DNA of 57,936 nucleotides. Origin: Deltaproteobacteria bacterium. Lineage in GTDB: Bacteria; Desulfobacterota; Desulfomonilia; Desulfomonilales; Desulfomonilaceae. Under the pieces are notes generated by a model. The model was not told the DNA's origin. It worked only from the letters and a program-made list of their open reading frames with translations, and did no database searches. Below, piece by piece: positions 9,017 through 18,473 of the stretch. The stretch spans positions 1 through 57,936 of the forward strand of contig JAJYDQ010000017.1 of the NCBI GenBank assembly GCA_021777225.1, written 5' to 3'. A program made the translations under genes and the position numbers. Every line of letters starts with the position of its first letter. Position 1 is the first letter of the stretch.

Positions 9017-11107
9017 ATGAACTCTCAACAACGTAAACCAAGGCCAAACCTTCGTAGAAAAATTGCGTTCAAGCCGGCAAGAAAACAGGACACTCACACA
9101 AAAGAAGCTGGTTCGTTTCATCCACACATACACAGCGAAGCAGAACTTTTACTATCCAATATAGGGGTACCCGAACAAACTCCTTTTGTCCCTGACCCCT
9201 TCCAGAAAAAGGCCCTCGAAAATATTCTGGTTCAGGATGTTTTGGTAAGCGCCCCTACTGGATCGGGTAAGACATGGATAGCTGTTGAGGCCGCCAGAAA
9301 TTGCCTTTCCAAAGGCCTCAAGGTTTGGTACGCCACTCCTCTCAAAGCGCTTTCAAACGCCAAGAATGAAGAGTTTAGCGTTACGTTCGGGGCAGAGAAC
9401 GTAGGTATCCTGACCGGGGATCGTAAAGAAAATTCTGATGCCCCATTAATAGTGGGCACAACCGAAATCCTAAGAAATCAGCTTTACGACTCCATGGAGT
9501 CCGGTTTGGATATTGACGTGGACCTCGTGATACTGGATGAGGCTCATTATCTCGGAGACCCGGATCGTGGCGTTGTCTGGGAAGAAGTCCTGATATATCT
9601 CCCACCTCGGGTCAGAATTCTACTGCTGTCGGCTACCATATCGAATGCTGCGGAAGTTTCGAATTGGCTGCAAAACACCCGGAATTCGCCTTGTAAGGTG
9701 GTCCTTTCGGTAGAAAGGCCTGTTCCGCTAAATGCGCTTTTTCTGGCCCCATCCGGCGAACTGACACCATTTCTCAGAGGAAAACGGCTTTTCCCTCAAG
9801 TGGCGCTTCTGGCGAAAAATCAAAGAAAACAAAGAAGGTCTCAATCTAACGAACCACCCGATTTCAACCGAATCCTGGACGTTCTCAGACATTTCAATCT
9901 TTTACCGGCAATAATCTTTATGAAGTCAAGGTTAGACTGCGACAAAGCTTTAGGTTCACTGAACCCGGCGCCTATGAAACCACATGAGGACGGCTTTGAT
10001 AGAGAGCTTGACGCTTATCTGGAAGCCAACCCCGACCTGCGGACCCAGAGACACATAGATAGACTGCTGACATGTAGAGTGGGGGCGCATCACGCAGGGC
10101 ATCTACCCGCATGGCGTCTGCTGGTTGAGAACATGATGCAGGCTGGTCGCCTTGAAGCTATTTTCTCGACATCAACGGTCGCTGCGGGGGTCAATTTCCC
10201 TGCTCGCACTGTTGTGATTCTCCAGACAGACCGGTTTGACGGCAGGTCCTTTGTGGACATGACCGCCACCGACTTTCACCAGATGACGGGTCGAGCTGGA
10301 CGGCGAGGCAAAGACAAGGCCGGTTTTACTGTCCTGGTCCCTGGAAAATTTTTTGATATCTCGGTGGCTCAAGAGCTTTTAACATCAAGCCCTGAACCGC
10401 TGCGTTCACAGATAGCGATAAATTTCTCGATGGTCCTGAACCTTCTTTTGTCCCACGATCCCGCCGGAGTAATAAAACTGCTGGAACTGTCTTTTGCGTC
10501 ATATTCCCTGAATCAGACCCGCGCAAAGAAAGTGAAAACCAAGCTGGTTGAACAGTTTTACGTTCACCTGGAGCTTTTGCGGGAGTTAGGTTACCTTGAC
10601 AAGAATGGGGCGCCGACCGCTGATGGTAAGTGGGCTGCAAAACTCAGATTGGATCAACCTTTATTAATTGCCGAACTAATAAGAAGTGGAGACCTTTCGA
10701 ACCTGGATCCCATCAGCCTGGCGTCATTGATTGCGCCTTTCGTGGTTGATAAAGACCGGGAGATTCAAATGAGTCGCGAGTTGTGGAATGATACCAGAAA
10801 GCTTTGGAAACAGTTTCGGAACATAATACAGAGGTTGAAACCACTGGTAAATTATATGATAGACAGAGGGTTTGATTTTCCTCCAATTTCTTTCTGGCCT
10901 TGCGCCGCGACCTTTTTATGGGCGGGTCAGGTTGAATGGGATGAGTTGATCGAAAATCTATCCGCCGACCAGGGCGATCTTGCGATGATGTTATTGAGAA
11001 CAGCGGACCATCTGCGACAAATTGTAGGACTTGAAGATGAACAGCCTGCACTGGCGAATGCGGCCAGGCAGGGAATTTCCTTGATCATGCGGTCCCCAAT
11101 AGTCTGA
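9017..11107 (+). CDS. Ski2-like superfamily 2 DExH helicase
   Basis: The 696-residue protein has a basic N-terminal tail (residues 1-35) and then a helicase core. Motif I is APTGSGKT (79-86), motif II DEAH (174-177), motif III LLLSATIS (about 205), and motif VI QMTGRAGRRG (about 422-431). The close spacing and the C-terminal helical extension fit Ski2/Mtr4/HelY-like helicases, which unwind RNA or DNA in the 3' to 5' direction. The full rRNA-binding arch of Mtr4 is absent. It stands alone between an amino-acid gene and a convergent vWA gene, so the substrate cannot be inferred from context. Confidence 0.85.
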   Translation: MNSQQRKPRPNLRRKIAFKPARKQDTHTKEAGSFHPHIHSEAELLLSNIGVPEQTPFVPDPFQKKALENILVQDVLVSAPTGSGKTWIAVEAARNCLSKGLKVWYATPLKALSNAKNEEFSVTFGAENVGILTGDRKENSDAPLIVGTTEILRNQLYDSMESGLDIDVDLVILDEAHYLGDPDRGVVWEEVLIYLPPRVRILLLSATISNAAEVSNWLQNTRNSPCKVVLSVERPVPLNALFLAPSGELTPFLRGKRLFPQVALLAKNQRKQRRSQSNEPPDFNRILDVLRHFNLLPAIIFMKSRLDCDKALGSLNPAPMKPHEDGFDRELDAYLEANPDLRTQRHIDRLLTCRVGAHHAGHLPAWRLLVENMMQAGRLEAIFSTSTVAAGVNFPARTVVILQTDRFDGRSFVDMTATDFHQMTGRAGRRGKDKAGFTVLVPGKFFDISVAQELLTSSPEPLRSQIAINFSMVLNLLLSHDPAGVIKLLELSFASYSLNQTRAKKVKTKLVEQFYVHLELLRELGYLDKNGAPTADGKWAAKLRLDQPLLIAELIRSGDLSNLDPISLASLIAPFVVDKDREIQMSRELWNDTRKLWKQFRNIIQRLKPLVNYMIDRGFDFPPISFWPCAATFLWAGQVEWDELIENLSADQGDLAMMLLRTADHLRQIVGLEDEQPALANAARQGISLIMRSPIV

Positions 11108-11117
11108 AACCGGGACA

Positions 11118-13253
11118 TCAGTCTTTGTTGACGCCGGGGGGTTCGGGCATTGCTTGCGCCGGTGGATTAACCACTCTGAAACAGGTCCCATTGTTCGTAA
11201 ATGACACGTCCGGTCCCAACGCAAAAATGTCCCCGAGCCTCTCATTGCTAAAGACCATATCGAAGTACTGGTCGCTCATAAATTTAATCTCTTTTGTGGT
11301 TGTCGATGTTTGAGGGGACAATTGAGTCCAGGAGCCATCATCGCATTTGAACAGCATCGGTCCAATCCTTTTGAATCGGCTTTGTGTAACATCCGAGATG
11401 ACAAAAGAAGTCTTGTATTTCCATAGTGAGTCAGCAAAGAGTTCTCCAAACTTTGGGGAGATGTCGTAAACCGTGAAACCAAATCGGGAACTCAATTGTT
11501 TGGTTTGCGCTTCACGCGTCCGGTTTTCTCCCTTAGTCCTCTCAAGATCAAGTATGCCGGCCATTTTACGCATAGCCCACTGGGCAGGAATAAAGTCAAA
11601 AGAAGTTGCTTCAGTAGGCACATTAACTTTCTTGATTAACTCCCTAACCTTACCTCCTATTTTCCCTTTGAGGTTCACGGTTTCCTCGCCCGCTGCTTCT
11701 TTGCCATATCTGCCAAAGACGACGATACTTTCCTGACCTATAATATCGGGCGCGGGTTCTGGAATTAAACCTTCGGTGGTCACCTCTTTAAGATTGATGG
11801 CAAGCTCGGTTACCTGAGGTGAAATAATGTTTGAAAGCCATCGGGAAACTTTGGCGTCAAAATCCTTGGCGCCCGGGGCTTGGAGCATTGCTCCTCCGGT
11901 TATCCTGGCTATCTGATCGAGGGTTGCCACGTCCGGAGATGATCCCATGGCTATTATGAATATCCTGGCCTTGCCCCTATTGTAGCGTTTCACCATATCT
12001 ATCAACGCTTCAGGAGTCGTCTTGCCGATGGTGGCTTTTCCATCGGTTGTCAGAAGGATCATACTTGATCGCTTTCTCGATCCAAGGGTGTCGCACGCGT
12101 CCAGAATGGTGTTATACAGATCTGTTCCCCCACTTGGTTCGGCAGATTCCACAAATTTTACTGCTGAGGACACGTTGTGAGGCTGGGCTTCCACCAGAGA
12201 CCCGAACATCCTTTTCTGCCTGGATGAGAAACTGATCACCTGGAATCTATCTTTTGGCCGGCACTTTTCGATAAGAAGTGTGACGGCCTTCTTCGCCAAT
12301 TCAAGATCTTGCGGGCTAATGCTGCTTGAGCAATCGAGCAGCATAACCAAATCAGCCGGGGGCGATTCATCCGACTTTTTTGTTACTGGAGGCTCCACCA
12401 TAGCCATGAAATAACCCTGACTCTCGTCAGATCTATAGAAAAGTGTCCGTAAGTTTAAATCTGGACCTCCAAAAGTTGTAATAAGCCTGAAATCCTCAGG
12501 GGCACGCAGGCCTCGTTCCTTGCAGGCCACAAGTCTTCGACCGACTGACTCGTTATCAATACGGATATAGTTCGTAGGAGAAATCGAGGTCCTAACTGCG
12601 CGCGACATTTTAAACCTGACGAGGACCTCATATTCCCCAATCGGGTTCCTGGCGTAACGCTCACCGACCATAGGGACTGTCATATCAAAGATTTCGTCTT
12701 TTGACACAACAAAAGGGACCCTGTACGTTATGCGGAACGATTTGCTCTCTCTAATGCCCAGCTTGATCCCTGGACAGACAACTGCGTGCGAACCGCAAAT
12801 TGCCAGCGGAGCGGGATCTTCAGTCTGGCATGTGATCTTTTTCAGAATAGGGAAGACTTCAACAGGCTTCAGAATGTCGAAAGTCCCATTCTCTCCGTTG
12901 ATTAGGGTTTCCACTACATTGTAAGGGCCTTGAAAAGCTAAGGGAAAAACAAACACGGCATCGAGCGAGTAATCATTGTCATTCCTGAAAACCTGTTCGG
13001 TTTTAACTTCAATAGATGAGTCCGAGACGGTCAGGAAAGTTTTGGAAATCAGACAGGTTGGTCTGGCTACAGGACAAAGTTTCCCGTCTACTTCCGGCGG
13101 AAAAACTTGCAACATTCCTCCCGCAAAACAATAACTGTGAAACAGGCCGAGCATTGTCGGCGCAAGGAACACCATAGCTAAACATGTTCCTCCGGGGCAA
13201 AGCCTGATTGCCAATCGAACCAGGTATATGAGGCCGTTCTTGATGATTGTCAT
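11118..13253 (-). CDS. Exported VIT and von Willebrand factor A domain protein
   Basis: The 711-residue product carries an N-terminal hydrophobic export segment (about residues 15-45). A VIT domain follows (about 65-200, including the typical NDNDYSLDAVFVFPL stretch), then a vWA domain (about 295-470) with an intact MIDAS start, D-C-S-S-S, and downstream Thr/Asp positions (GGTDLY, TTDG). The C-terminal ~200 residues resemble the tail of inter-alpha-trypsin-inhibitor-like bacterial proteins. Such proteins are believed to mediate metal-dependent protein contacts at the envelope, but no specific role is known here. Its stop is ten bases from the convergent helicase, and it starts nine bases after the flavoprotein gene, so those two may be co-transcribed. 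Confidence 0.85.
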   Translation of the reverse strand: MTIIKNGLIYLVRLAIRLCPGGTCLAMVFLAPTMLGLFHSYCFAGGMLQVFPPEVDGKLCPVARPTCLISKTFLTVSDSSIEVKTEQVFRNDNDYSLDAVFVFPLAFQGPYNVVETLINGENGTFDILKPVEVFPILKKITCQTEDPAPLAICGSHAVVCPGIKLGIRESKSFRITYRVPFVVSKDEIFDMTVPMVGERYARNPIGEYEVLVRFKMSRAVRTSISPTNYIRIDNESVGRRLVACKERGLRAPEDFRLITTFGGPDLNLRTLFYRSDESQGYFMAMVEPPVTKKSDESPPADLVMLLDCSSSISPQDLELAKKAVTLLIEKCRPKDRFQVISFSSRQKRMFGSLVEAQPHNVSSAVKFVESAEPSGGTDLYNTILDACDTLGSRKRSSMILLTTDGKATIGKTTPEALIDMVKRYNRGKARIFIIAMGSSPDVATLDQIARITGGAMLQAPGAKDFDAKVSRWLSNIISPQVTELAINLKEVTTEGLIPEPAPDIIGQESIVVFGRYGKEAAGEETVNLKGKIGGKVRELIKKVNVPTEATSFDFIPAQWAMRKMAGILDLERTKGENRTREAQTKQLSSRFGFTVYDISPKFGELFADSLWKYKTSFVISDVTQSRFKRIGPMLFKCDDGSWTQLSPQTSTTTKEIKFMSDQYFDMVFSNERLGDIFALGPDVSFTNNGTCFRVVNPPAQAMPEPPGVNKD

Positions 13254-13262
13254 ATTTATTAT

Positions 13263-13982
13263 CTATTCGGATTTTAGGCCCAACTCCCTATCCCAATAAG
13301 CGTTCGCCATAGTAATCAGTTCTTCAGTTGAACAGATGTCCAGCGCAACTGAATCCAGCGTTTCGGTCGCTACCCTACCTTCTGACGCCAACTGGTGTCC
13401 CGATGCCCTTATAGCGTCCAGGACTCCCTTGACTCTTTCCGGGTATTTCCTGGTTAAAAGGATCGAGAATATTGCCGGTCTCAACAAAGCTCCACAACAT
13501 TCTGAATGAAAATTTTCACAAATTCTCTTGAATTGCAGGACGAGAGAATCAAAGTTTCCAAGCCCGGGATATCCACAAACAGCTATGAGAAACATCTTTT
13601 GGGGGAAATTCCACCGCAGAGGGTGTCTGATGCGGCCTGATTCGCTTTCGAAATGAGGGTCCATGAATGTCACCAGGCGGTCGACAACCTTTTTGGCCAG
13701 ACTGGTCATTCCGTCGATATACAGTGGAGTGGCCAGCGCCAACATGTCAGAGGCCCTTATTTTCTCAGTCAACTGATCCATGTCGTCATTGTAGATACAT
13801 TTCCCCGGGGTTTTTGCATAGCATGAGAAGCAACCTATGCACGGGTTAATTTTCTTTTTGGCCAAGTGGACAATATCTATTGTTGCCCCAGCTTCTTTGG
13901 CCCCGACAAGAAAAGGTGTCAGGACAATCTGGGTGTTTCCTGACTGCATTCTCGGAGACGCGTTTAACACCAGGATCTTCAT
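13263..13982 (-). CDS. Iron-sulfur flavoprotein (NADPH-dependent FMN reductase family, Isf-like)
   Basis: The 239-residue product opens with the flavodoxin-like FMN phosphate loop (MKILVLNASPR...GNT). It also has a compact cysteine motif at C48-x2-C51-x2-C54-x7-C62, the arrangement of the 4Fe-4S cluster in archaeal and bacterial iron-sulfur flavoproteins. A second flavin-contact segment (ATPLYIDGM) lies near residue 92. Such proteins pass electrons between ferredoxin-like donors and small acceptors in anaerobes, often in oxygen or peroxide defence. The physiological partner is not indicated; the vWA gene directly downstream has no obvious redox role. Confidence 0.85.
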   Translation of the reverse strand: MKILVLNASPRMQSGNTQIVLTPFLVGAKEAGATIDIVHLAKKKINPCIGCFSCYAKTPGKCIYNDDMDQLTEKIRASDMLALATPLYIDGMTSLAKKVVDRLVTFMDPHFESESGRIRHPLRWNFPQKMFLIAVCGYPGLGNFDSLVLQFKRICENFHSECCGALLRPAIFSILLTRKYPERVKGVLDAIRASGHQLASEGRVATETLDSVALDICSTEELITMANAYWDRELGLKSE

Positions 13983-14129
13983 TTTCGCTCCTACCCGCTG
14001 TTTTATGGCGCATTAGAATTATGTCATACTGTTTAGCTCTTAAAACCATTCAACAGAAACAGTATTGCAAAAAATGCCAGATAGAATTAGTGGTAAAATA
14101 TAAACTAACAAATAAGTGAGGTCCTGCAA

Positions 14130-14348
14130 ATGGCTGGAAAGAAATTTCTGAACCCTATATCCAAAATAGTCATATGTTTGGCCGGTGTCCTGATCTTGGG
14201 CTATTTTGTACATATGCCCCTGTATGAGGCAATCTTCCTGAATGGCCCTTGGGACAACATGCTTGTTGGCAGGCTGGTTGTTATGATCGCATTTGTGTAC
14301 CTGTTGGCGCAAAGCGTGAGAGAATTGTCAAAGCGCAACTCCACATGA
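14130..14348 (+). CDS. Small two-helix membrane protein, unknown
   Basis: The 72-residue product has two hydrophobic helices, about residues 13-35 and 45-63, joined by a short loop containing NGPWDNM, and basic ends (AGKK, SKRNST). The ATG at 14130 is preceded by GTGAGGTCC, a moderate ribosome binding site. No family is recognised. It lies 245 bases upstream of fdhA on the same strand but appears to be separately transcribed. A membrane partner for the otherwise soluble formate dehydrogenase is possible but unsupported, since it has no haem-ligand pattern. Confidence 0.6.
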   Translation: MAGKKFLNPISKIVICLAGVLILGYFVHMPLYEAIFLNGPWDNMLVGRLVVMIAFVYLLAQSVRELSKRNST

Positions 14349-14593
14349 AAAGGTGTTTCAAATTGAAATAGAATGTCAAACTTATGTCATTTCAGACACT
14401 AGTCAGCACCCTTAAAATCGTTTTATTCAGTAAGTAATTCAACAAGATATTATTTTAGCTTAAAAACCGTCCTTGACTCTGTTTATCCCTCCTGTTTTAC
14501 TCTGATAGAGGCTTATAATTTCTCATTTATCCTAAAGTTCCTTTTTGCATTTTTTCCAGGCTCAACCGTATGTTTACAAAAGGAGAGAGCGTC

Positions 14594-17500
14594 ATGACAA
14601 TCTCACGCCGGGAATTTCTCTTGATCTCAGGGGCAGTTGGCGCTGGGCTGGCCCTTTCAAAACTCGGAATCGACACAGGTCCGGTGAAGGCCTATGCCGA
14701 CGAGTTGAAGAAAGTCGACAAGGTTAAATCAGCCAGGCGGACAACGACCATTTGCCCATACTGCGCTGTAGGCTGTGGTTTGATCTGTAGCGCCGACATC
14801 AAGGCAGGGAAGATAATAAATATCGAGGGTGATCCTGATCATCCAATTAATGAAGGCTCGTTATGCGCAAAAGGCGCGGCCCTTTTCCAGACAACAGCGA
14901 ATAATCCTAACAGACTGCAAAAGGTCCTTTACAGGGCGCCCCATACCGATAAGTGGCAGGAAAAGTCGTGGGACTGGGCCATTACAGAGATAGCCAAACG
15001 TGTAAAATCTACAAGGGACAATAATTTTATCGAAAAGAATTCTAAAGGAGAACCAGTAAACAGGGTCGAAGCTATAGCTCATATTGGAAGCGCAGCTCTG
15101 GACAATGAAGAGCTTTGGCCCCTTCAGGCGATGATGAGAGCTTTAGGCCTGGTGTACATTGAACATCAGGCCCGCATATGACACAGCGCCACAGTACAGG
15201 CTCTGGCAGAGTCTTTTGGCCGCGGCGCAATGACGAATCATTGGATAGACCTTAAAAACAGTGATTGTATTCTTGTTATGGGCAGCAACGCTGCCGCAAA
15301 CCATCCTATCTCCATGAAATGGGTCCAGAAAGCCAGGGACAAGGGAGCAATCCTTATATCGGTCGACCCGAGGTTCACTCAAACATCAGCAAAAGCCGAT
15401 ATATATGCTCCTTTACGATCCGGGACCGACATACCTTTTTTGGGAGGGATGATCAAATACATCCTGGATAATAATAAGTACTTCAAAGAATACATGGTGG
15501 ATTATACGAACGCTTCTTTCATTGTTGGCCCCAAGTATGATTTCAAGGATGGGCTATTTTCGGGTTACGATCCCAAAACCCGGACATATGACAAAAGTTT
15601 CTGGGCCTTTGAAAAGGACCCGGACGGCAAGATAAAGCGTGATAATACCCTCCAGGACCCTAGATGCGTTTTCCAATTGCTGAAAAAGCATTATTCCAGA
15701 TACACACCTGAAACTGTATCCGCAATTTCAGGAACTCCAGGAGACGAGCTGCTAAAGGTTTACGAAGCGTATGCGTCCACCGGCTCCAAAGATAAAGCTG
15801 GGACCATAATGTATGCCATGGGTTGGACTCAACACACGGTTGGGGTCCAAAACATCCGGGCAATGTGCATAATTCAGCTTCTTTTGGGGAACATGGGTAT
15901 CCCTGGTGGCGGAGTAAACGCCCTTCGAGGGGAATCGAATGTTCAGGGATCTACAGACGCTGGACTGCTGTTCCATATTTTACCTGGTTATCTTGCTTAT
16001 CCGAGGGCAAATCTGACTAACCTTGATTCCTATCTTAAATCTATAACTCCCTCTACCAAAGACCCCATGTCGGCTAACTGGCCGCAAAATCTACCAAAAT
16101 ACTTCGTCAGCCTAATGAAGTCTTTCTGGGGCGACAAAGCGACAAAGGAAAATGAGTTTGGTTACGAATGGCTTCCCAAGCTGGACGTTGGTCAAAACTG
16201 TTCATGGCTAAATCTCTTCAACACCATGTACGATGGCAAAATTAAGGGATTTTTCGCCTGGGGTCAGAACCCGGCATGTTCCGGGGCTAACGCGAACAAA
16301 GTTCGCCAAGGGCTCGCCAAACTCGACTGGATGGTAAACCTCAACATTTTTGACAACGAGACCGGATCTTTCTGGAAAGGCCCGGGAATGGATCCGAAGA
16401 ATATTAAAACAGAAGTCTTCATGTTGCCTGTGGCGGCGTCAGTCGAAAAGGAAGGGAGTATCACCAACAGCGGACGGTGGGCTCAATGGCGGTACAAAGC
16501 CGTGGCCCCACCTGGAATGGCCAAGCCTGATGGCGACATAATGATTGAACTGTTTGGCAAAATAAGAACTCTCTACAAAAAAGGCGGCAAATTCCCGGAA
16601 CCGATCCTGAATCTTAAATGGGACTACGTTGACGACAAAGGTCACTTCGATCCGCAAAAAGTGGCCAAGGAAGTCAATGGTTACTTCTTAAAGGATGTCA
16701 AAATAGGCGATGTGGAGTACAAGAAGGGCACATTAGTGCCCGGTTTTGCCCTGCTTCAGGCCGATGGTAGCACGTCTTCCGGAGACTGGATCTATTGCCA
16801 GAGCTACAATGCCCAAGGCAACAACATGGCTCGCCGTAAAAAGGAAGATCCCACAGGACTTGGGCTATATCCTGGATGGGCATGGGCATGGCCCGTAAAC
16901 CGCCGCATTATATACAACAGGGCGTCTGTAGATCTTGATGGCCAGCCATGGAACCCAAAGAAACCTGTCCTCAAATGGGAACAAGGTAAAGAGGTTGACG
17001 GAAAGAAACAACCGGGGAAATGGGTTGGCGACATTCCTGACGGGCCTTGGCCCCCGATGAGTCAGGCCGGTGGCAAGTATCCATTTATCATGAAACCGGA
17101 TGGTCTTGGCGCAATATTCGGTTCCAGTCTCGCCGATGGTCCATTCCCTGAGCATTACGAACCTCTGGAATGTCCGGTCCCGAAAAATCAACTGTCCGGG
17201 CAATTCACTAACCCCACGATAACTATATTCTCAGGAGCTATGGATAAACACCTTACTTGTGATCCGAGATTTCCGTTTGTGGGGACCACATATCGTGTTA
17301 CGGAACACTGGCAGACAGGTATTATGACTCGCTGGCAACCATGGCTGGTCGAGGCTGAGCCCCAGATGTTCGTAGAAATGAGCGATGAGCTTGCAAAACT
17401 TCGGGGAATCAAAAATGGAGAGAAGGTAAAAGTGTCTTCGGTTCGGGGTGAAGTTGGAGCTGTCGCGATTGTGACCACGCGGTTCAAGCCGTTCAAGATA

Positions 17501-17674
17501 GGCGATTTGACCGTTCACCAGATCGGGATGCCATGGTGTTTCGGATGGATGGTCCCCAAGGATGGCGGCGAAAGCGCAAACCTGCTCACTCCTAACGTTG
17601 GAGATCCAAACACGGCGATTCCTGAATCAAAGGCATTTATGGTCAATGTAACCAGAATAGAAGGAGGTAAGTAA
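14594..17674 (+). CDS. fdhA: Formate dehydrogenase catalytic subunit, selenocysteine-containing, Tat-exported
   Basis: Reading through the in-frame TGA at 15179-15181 as selenocysteine gives one 1026-residue protein. The start at 14594 follows AAGGAGAGAG. Residues 4-8 are the twin-arginine motif SRREF ahead of a hydrophobic stretch, so the mature enzyme is periplasmic. The 4Fe-4S ligands are C54, C57, C61 and C91. Sec falls at residue 196 in the context QARI-U-HSATV, followed by FGRGAMTNHW, just as in FdnG-type enzymes. The molybdopterin (or tungstopterin) domains fill the remainder. It oxidises formate to CO2. fdhB follows after one base and encodes the electron-transfer subunit; no haem-b membrane subunit is present, resembling Desulfovibrio-type FdhAB. 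Naive gene callers would split it at 15181 and restart at 15230. Confidence 0.96.
15179..15207 (+). promoter_or_regulatory. UGA selenocysteine codon and adjacent SECIS-like hairpin
   Basis: The TGA at 15179-15181 is followed six bases later by a hairpin: GCCACAG at 15188-15194 pairs with CTCTGGC at 15201-15207 with one C-C mismatch, closing a six-base loop UACAGG that ends in GG. Bacterial SECIS elements lie directly 3' of the UGA inside the coding region and present a small apical loop with a GG pair or similar to SelB. The placement fits; the exact loop requirement in this organism is unknown. Confidence 0.7.
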
Positions 17675-17675
17675 A

Positions 17676-18323
17676 ATGTCTGAAGGATATTCAATTCTTG
17701 TAGACACCTCCAGATGCACCGCATGCCGCGGATGTCAAATAGCGTGCAAACAGTGGAACAGTCTACCTGGCACACATACCAAAAACGAGGGAACCCATGA
17801 AAATCCCTTGGACCTCTCTGCTGACACATGGAAAATCGTCAGGTTCGCTGAAGGACCTTCCAAGGACGGCAATCCCTTCTGGCACTTTTTTTCGGAACAG
17901 TGCAGACACTGTCTGTCTCCCGGATGCATGGCCGACGCCGAAAACGGTGAGATCATTCAGGATGAAAAGACCGGCGCTGTGATCTACACGCCAAAAACAA
18001 AAGATCTCAATTATCAGGCCACCCGCGATGGGTGTCCCTATGACATTCCGCGCCAGGACCCAAAAACCAAACAACTTTTCAAGTGTACAATGTGCTTTGA
18101 CAGAATCACAAACAATATGATCCCAGCATGCGTGAAATCCTGTCCCACAGGAGCAATGCAATTCGGAGAAAGGCCCAGGATACTGGAGACGGCCAGGGCC
18201 AGAGTTGAAGAGTTGTCCAAGACTTTTCCCAAAGCTAAAGCCATAAATCCTGAAGACGTAAGAGTTATTTATATGGTTAACGATGATCCCCAGAAATACT
18301 GGAAGCTGGCGGCAGGTAAATAA
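17676..18323 (+). CDS. fdhB: Formate dehydrogenase iron-sulfur subunit
   Basis: The 215-residue ferredoxin-like protein has multiple cysteine groups: C-T-A-C-R-G-C-x3-C near residues 15-25, C-R-H-C-x4-C near residue 73, then CPYD, C-T-M-C and C-V-K-S-C-P in the second half. These would hold four 4Fe-4S clusters carrying electrons from FdhA. It ends soon after the cluster region, without the C-terminal transmembrane helix of the 294-residue FdnH, so the pair would be a soluble periplasmic dimer. It has no signal of its own, as expected if carried by the Tat signal of FdhA. An AGGAGG site at the end of fdhA supplies translation. Confidence 0.93.
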   Translation: MSEGYSILVDTSRCTACRGCQIACKQWNSLPGTHTKNEGTHENPLDLSADTWKIVRFAEGPSKDGNPFWHFFSEQCRHCLSPGCMADAENGEIIQDEKTGAVIYTPKTKDLNYQATRDGCPYDIPRQDPKTKQLFKCTMCFDRITNNMIPACVKSCPTGAMQFGERPRILETARARVEELSKTFPKAKAINPEDVRVIYMVNDDPQKYWKLAAGK

Positions 18324-18362
18324 CGTGTTGTAAATTGTTGGTTATTCCCCAAGAGGCATTTG

Positions 18363-18402
18363 AAGCCCCAAACGTCATTTCGACCAACGGGGCTTTTTTT
18401 TT
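18363..18402 (+). terminator. Intrinsic terminator after fdhAB
   Basis: AAGCCCC at 18363-18369 pairs with GGGGCTT at 18389-18395 across a 19-base loop, followed by a run of nine T (18394-18402). It lies 40 bases after the fdhB stop and separates fdhAB from fdhE, which therefore probably has its own promoter or depends on read-through. Confidence 0.85.
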
Positions 18403-18473
18403 GGGAGTTTCCGGGATATTATCCAAATATTCCAAATGATACTGGAATACCCACTTAAATCAGGAGGGACAAA

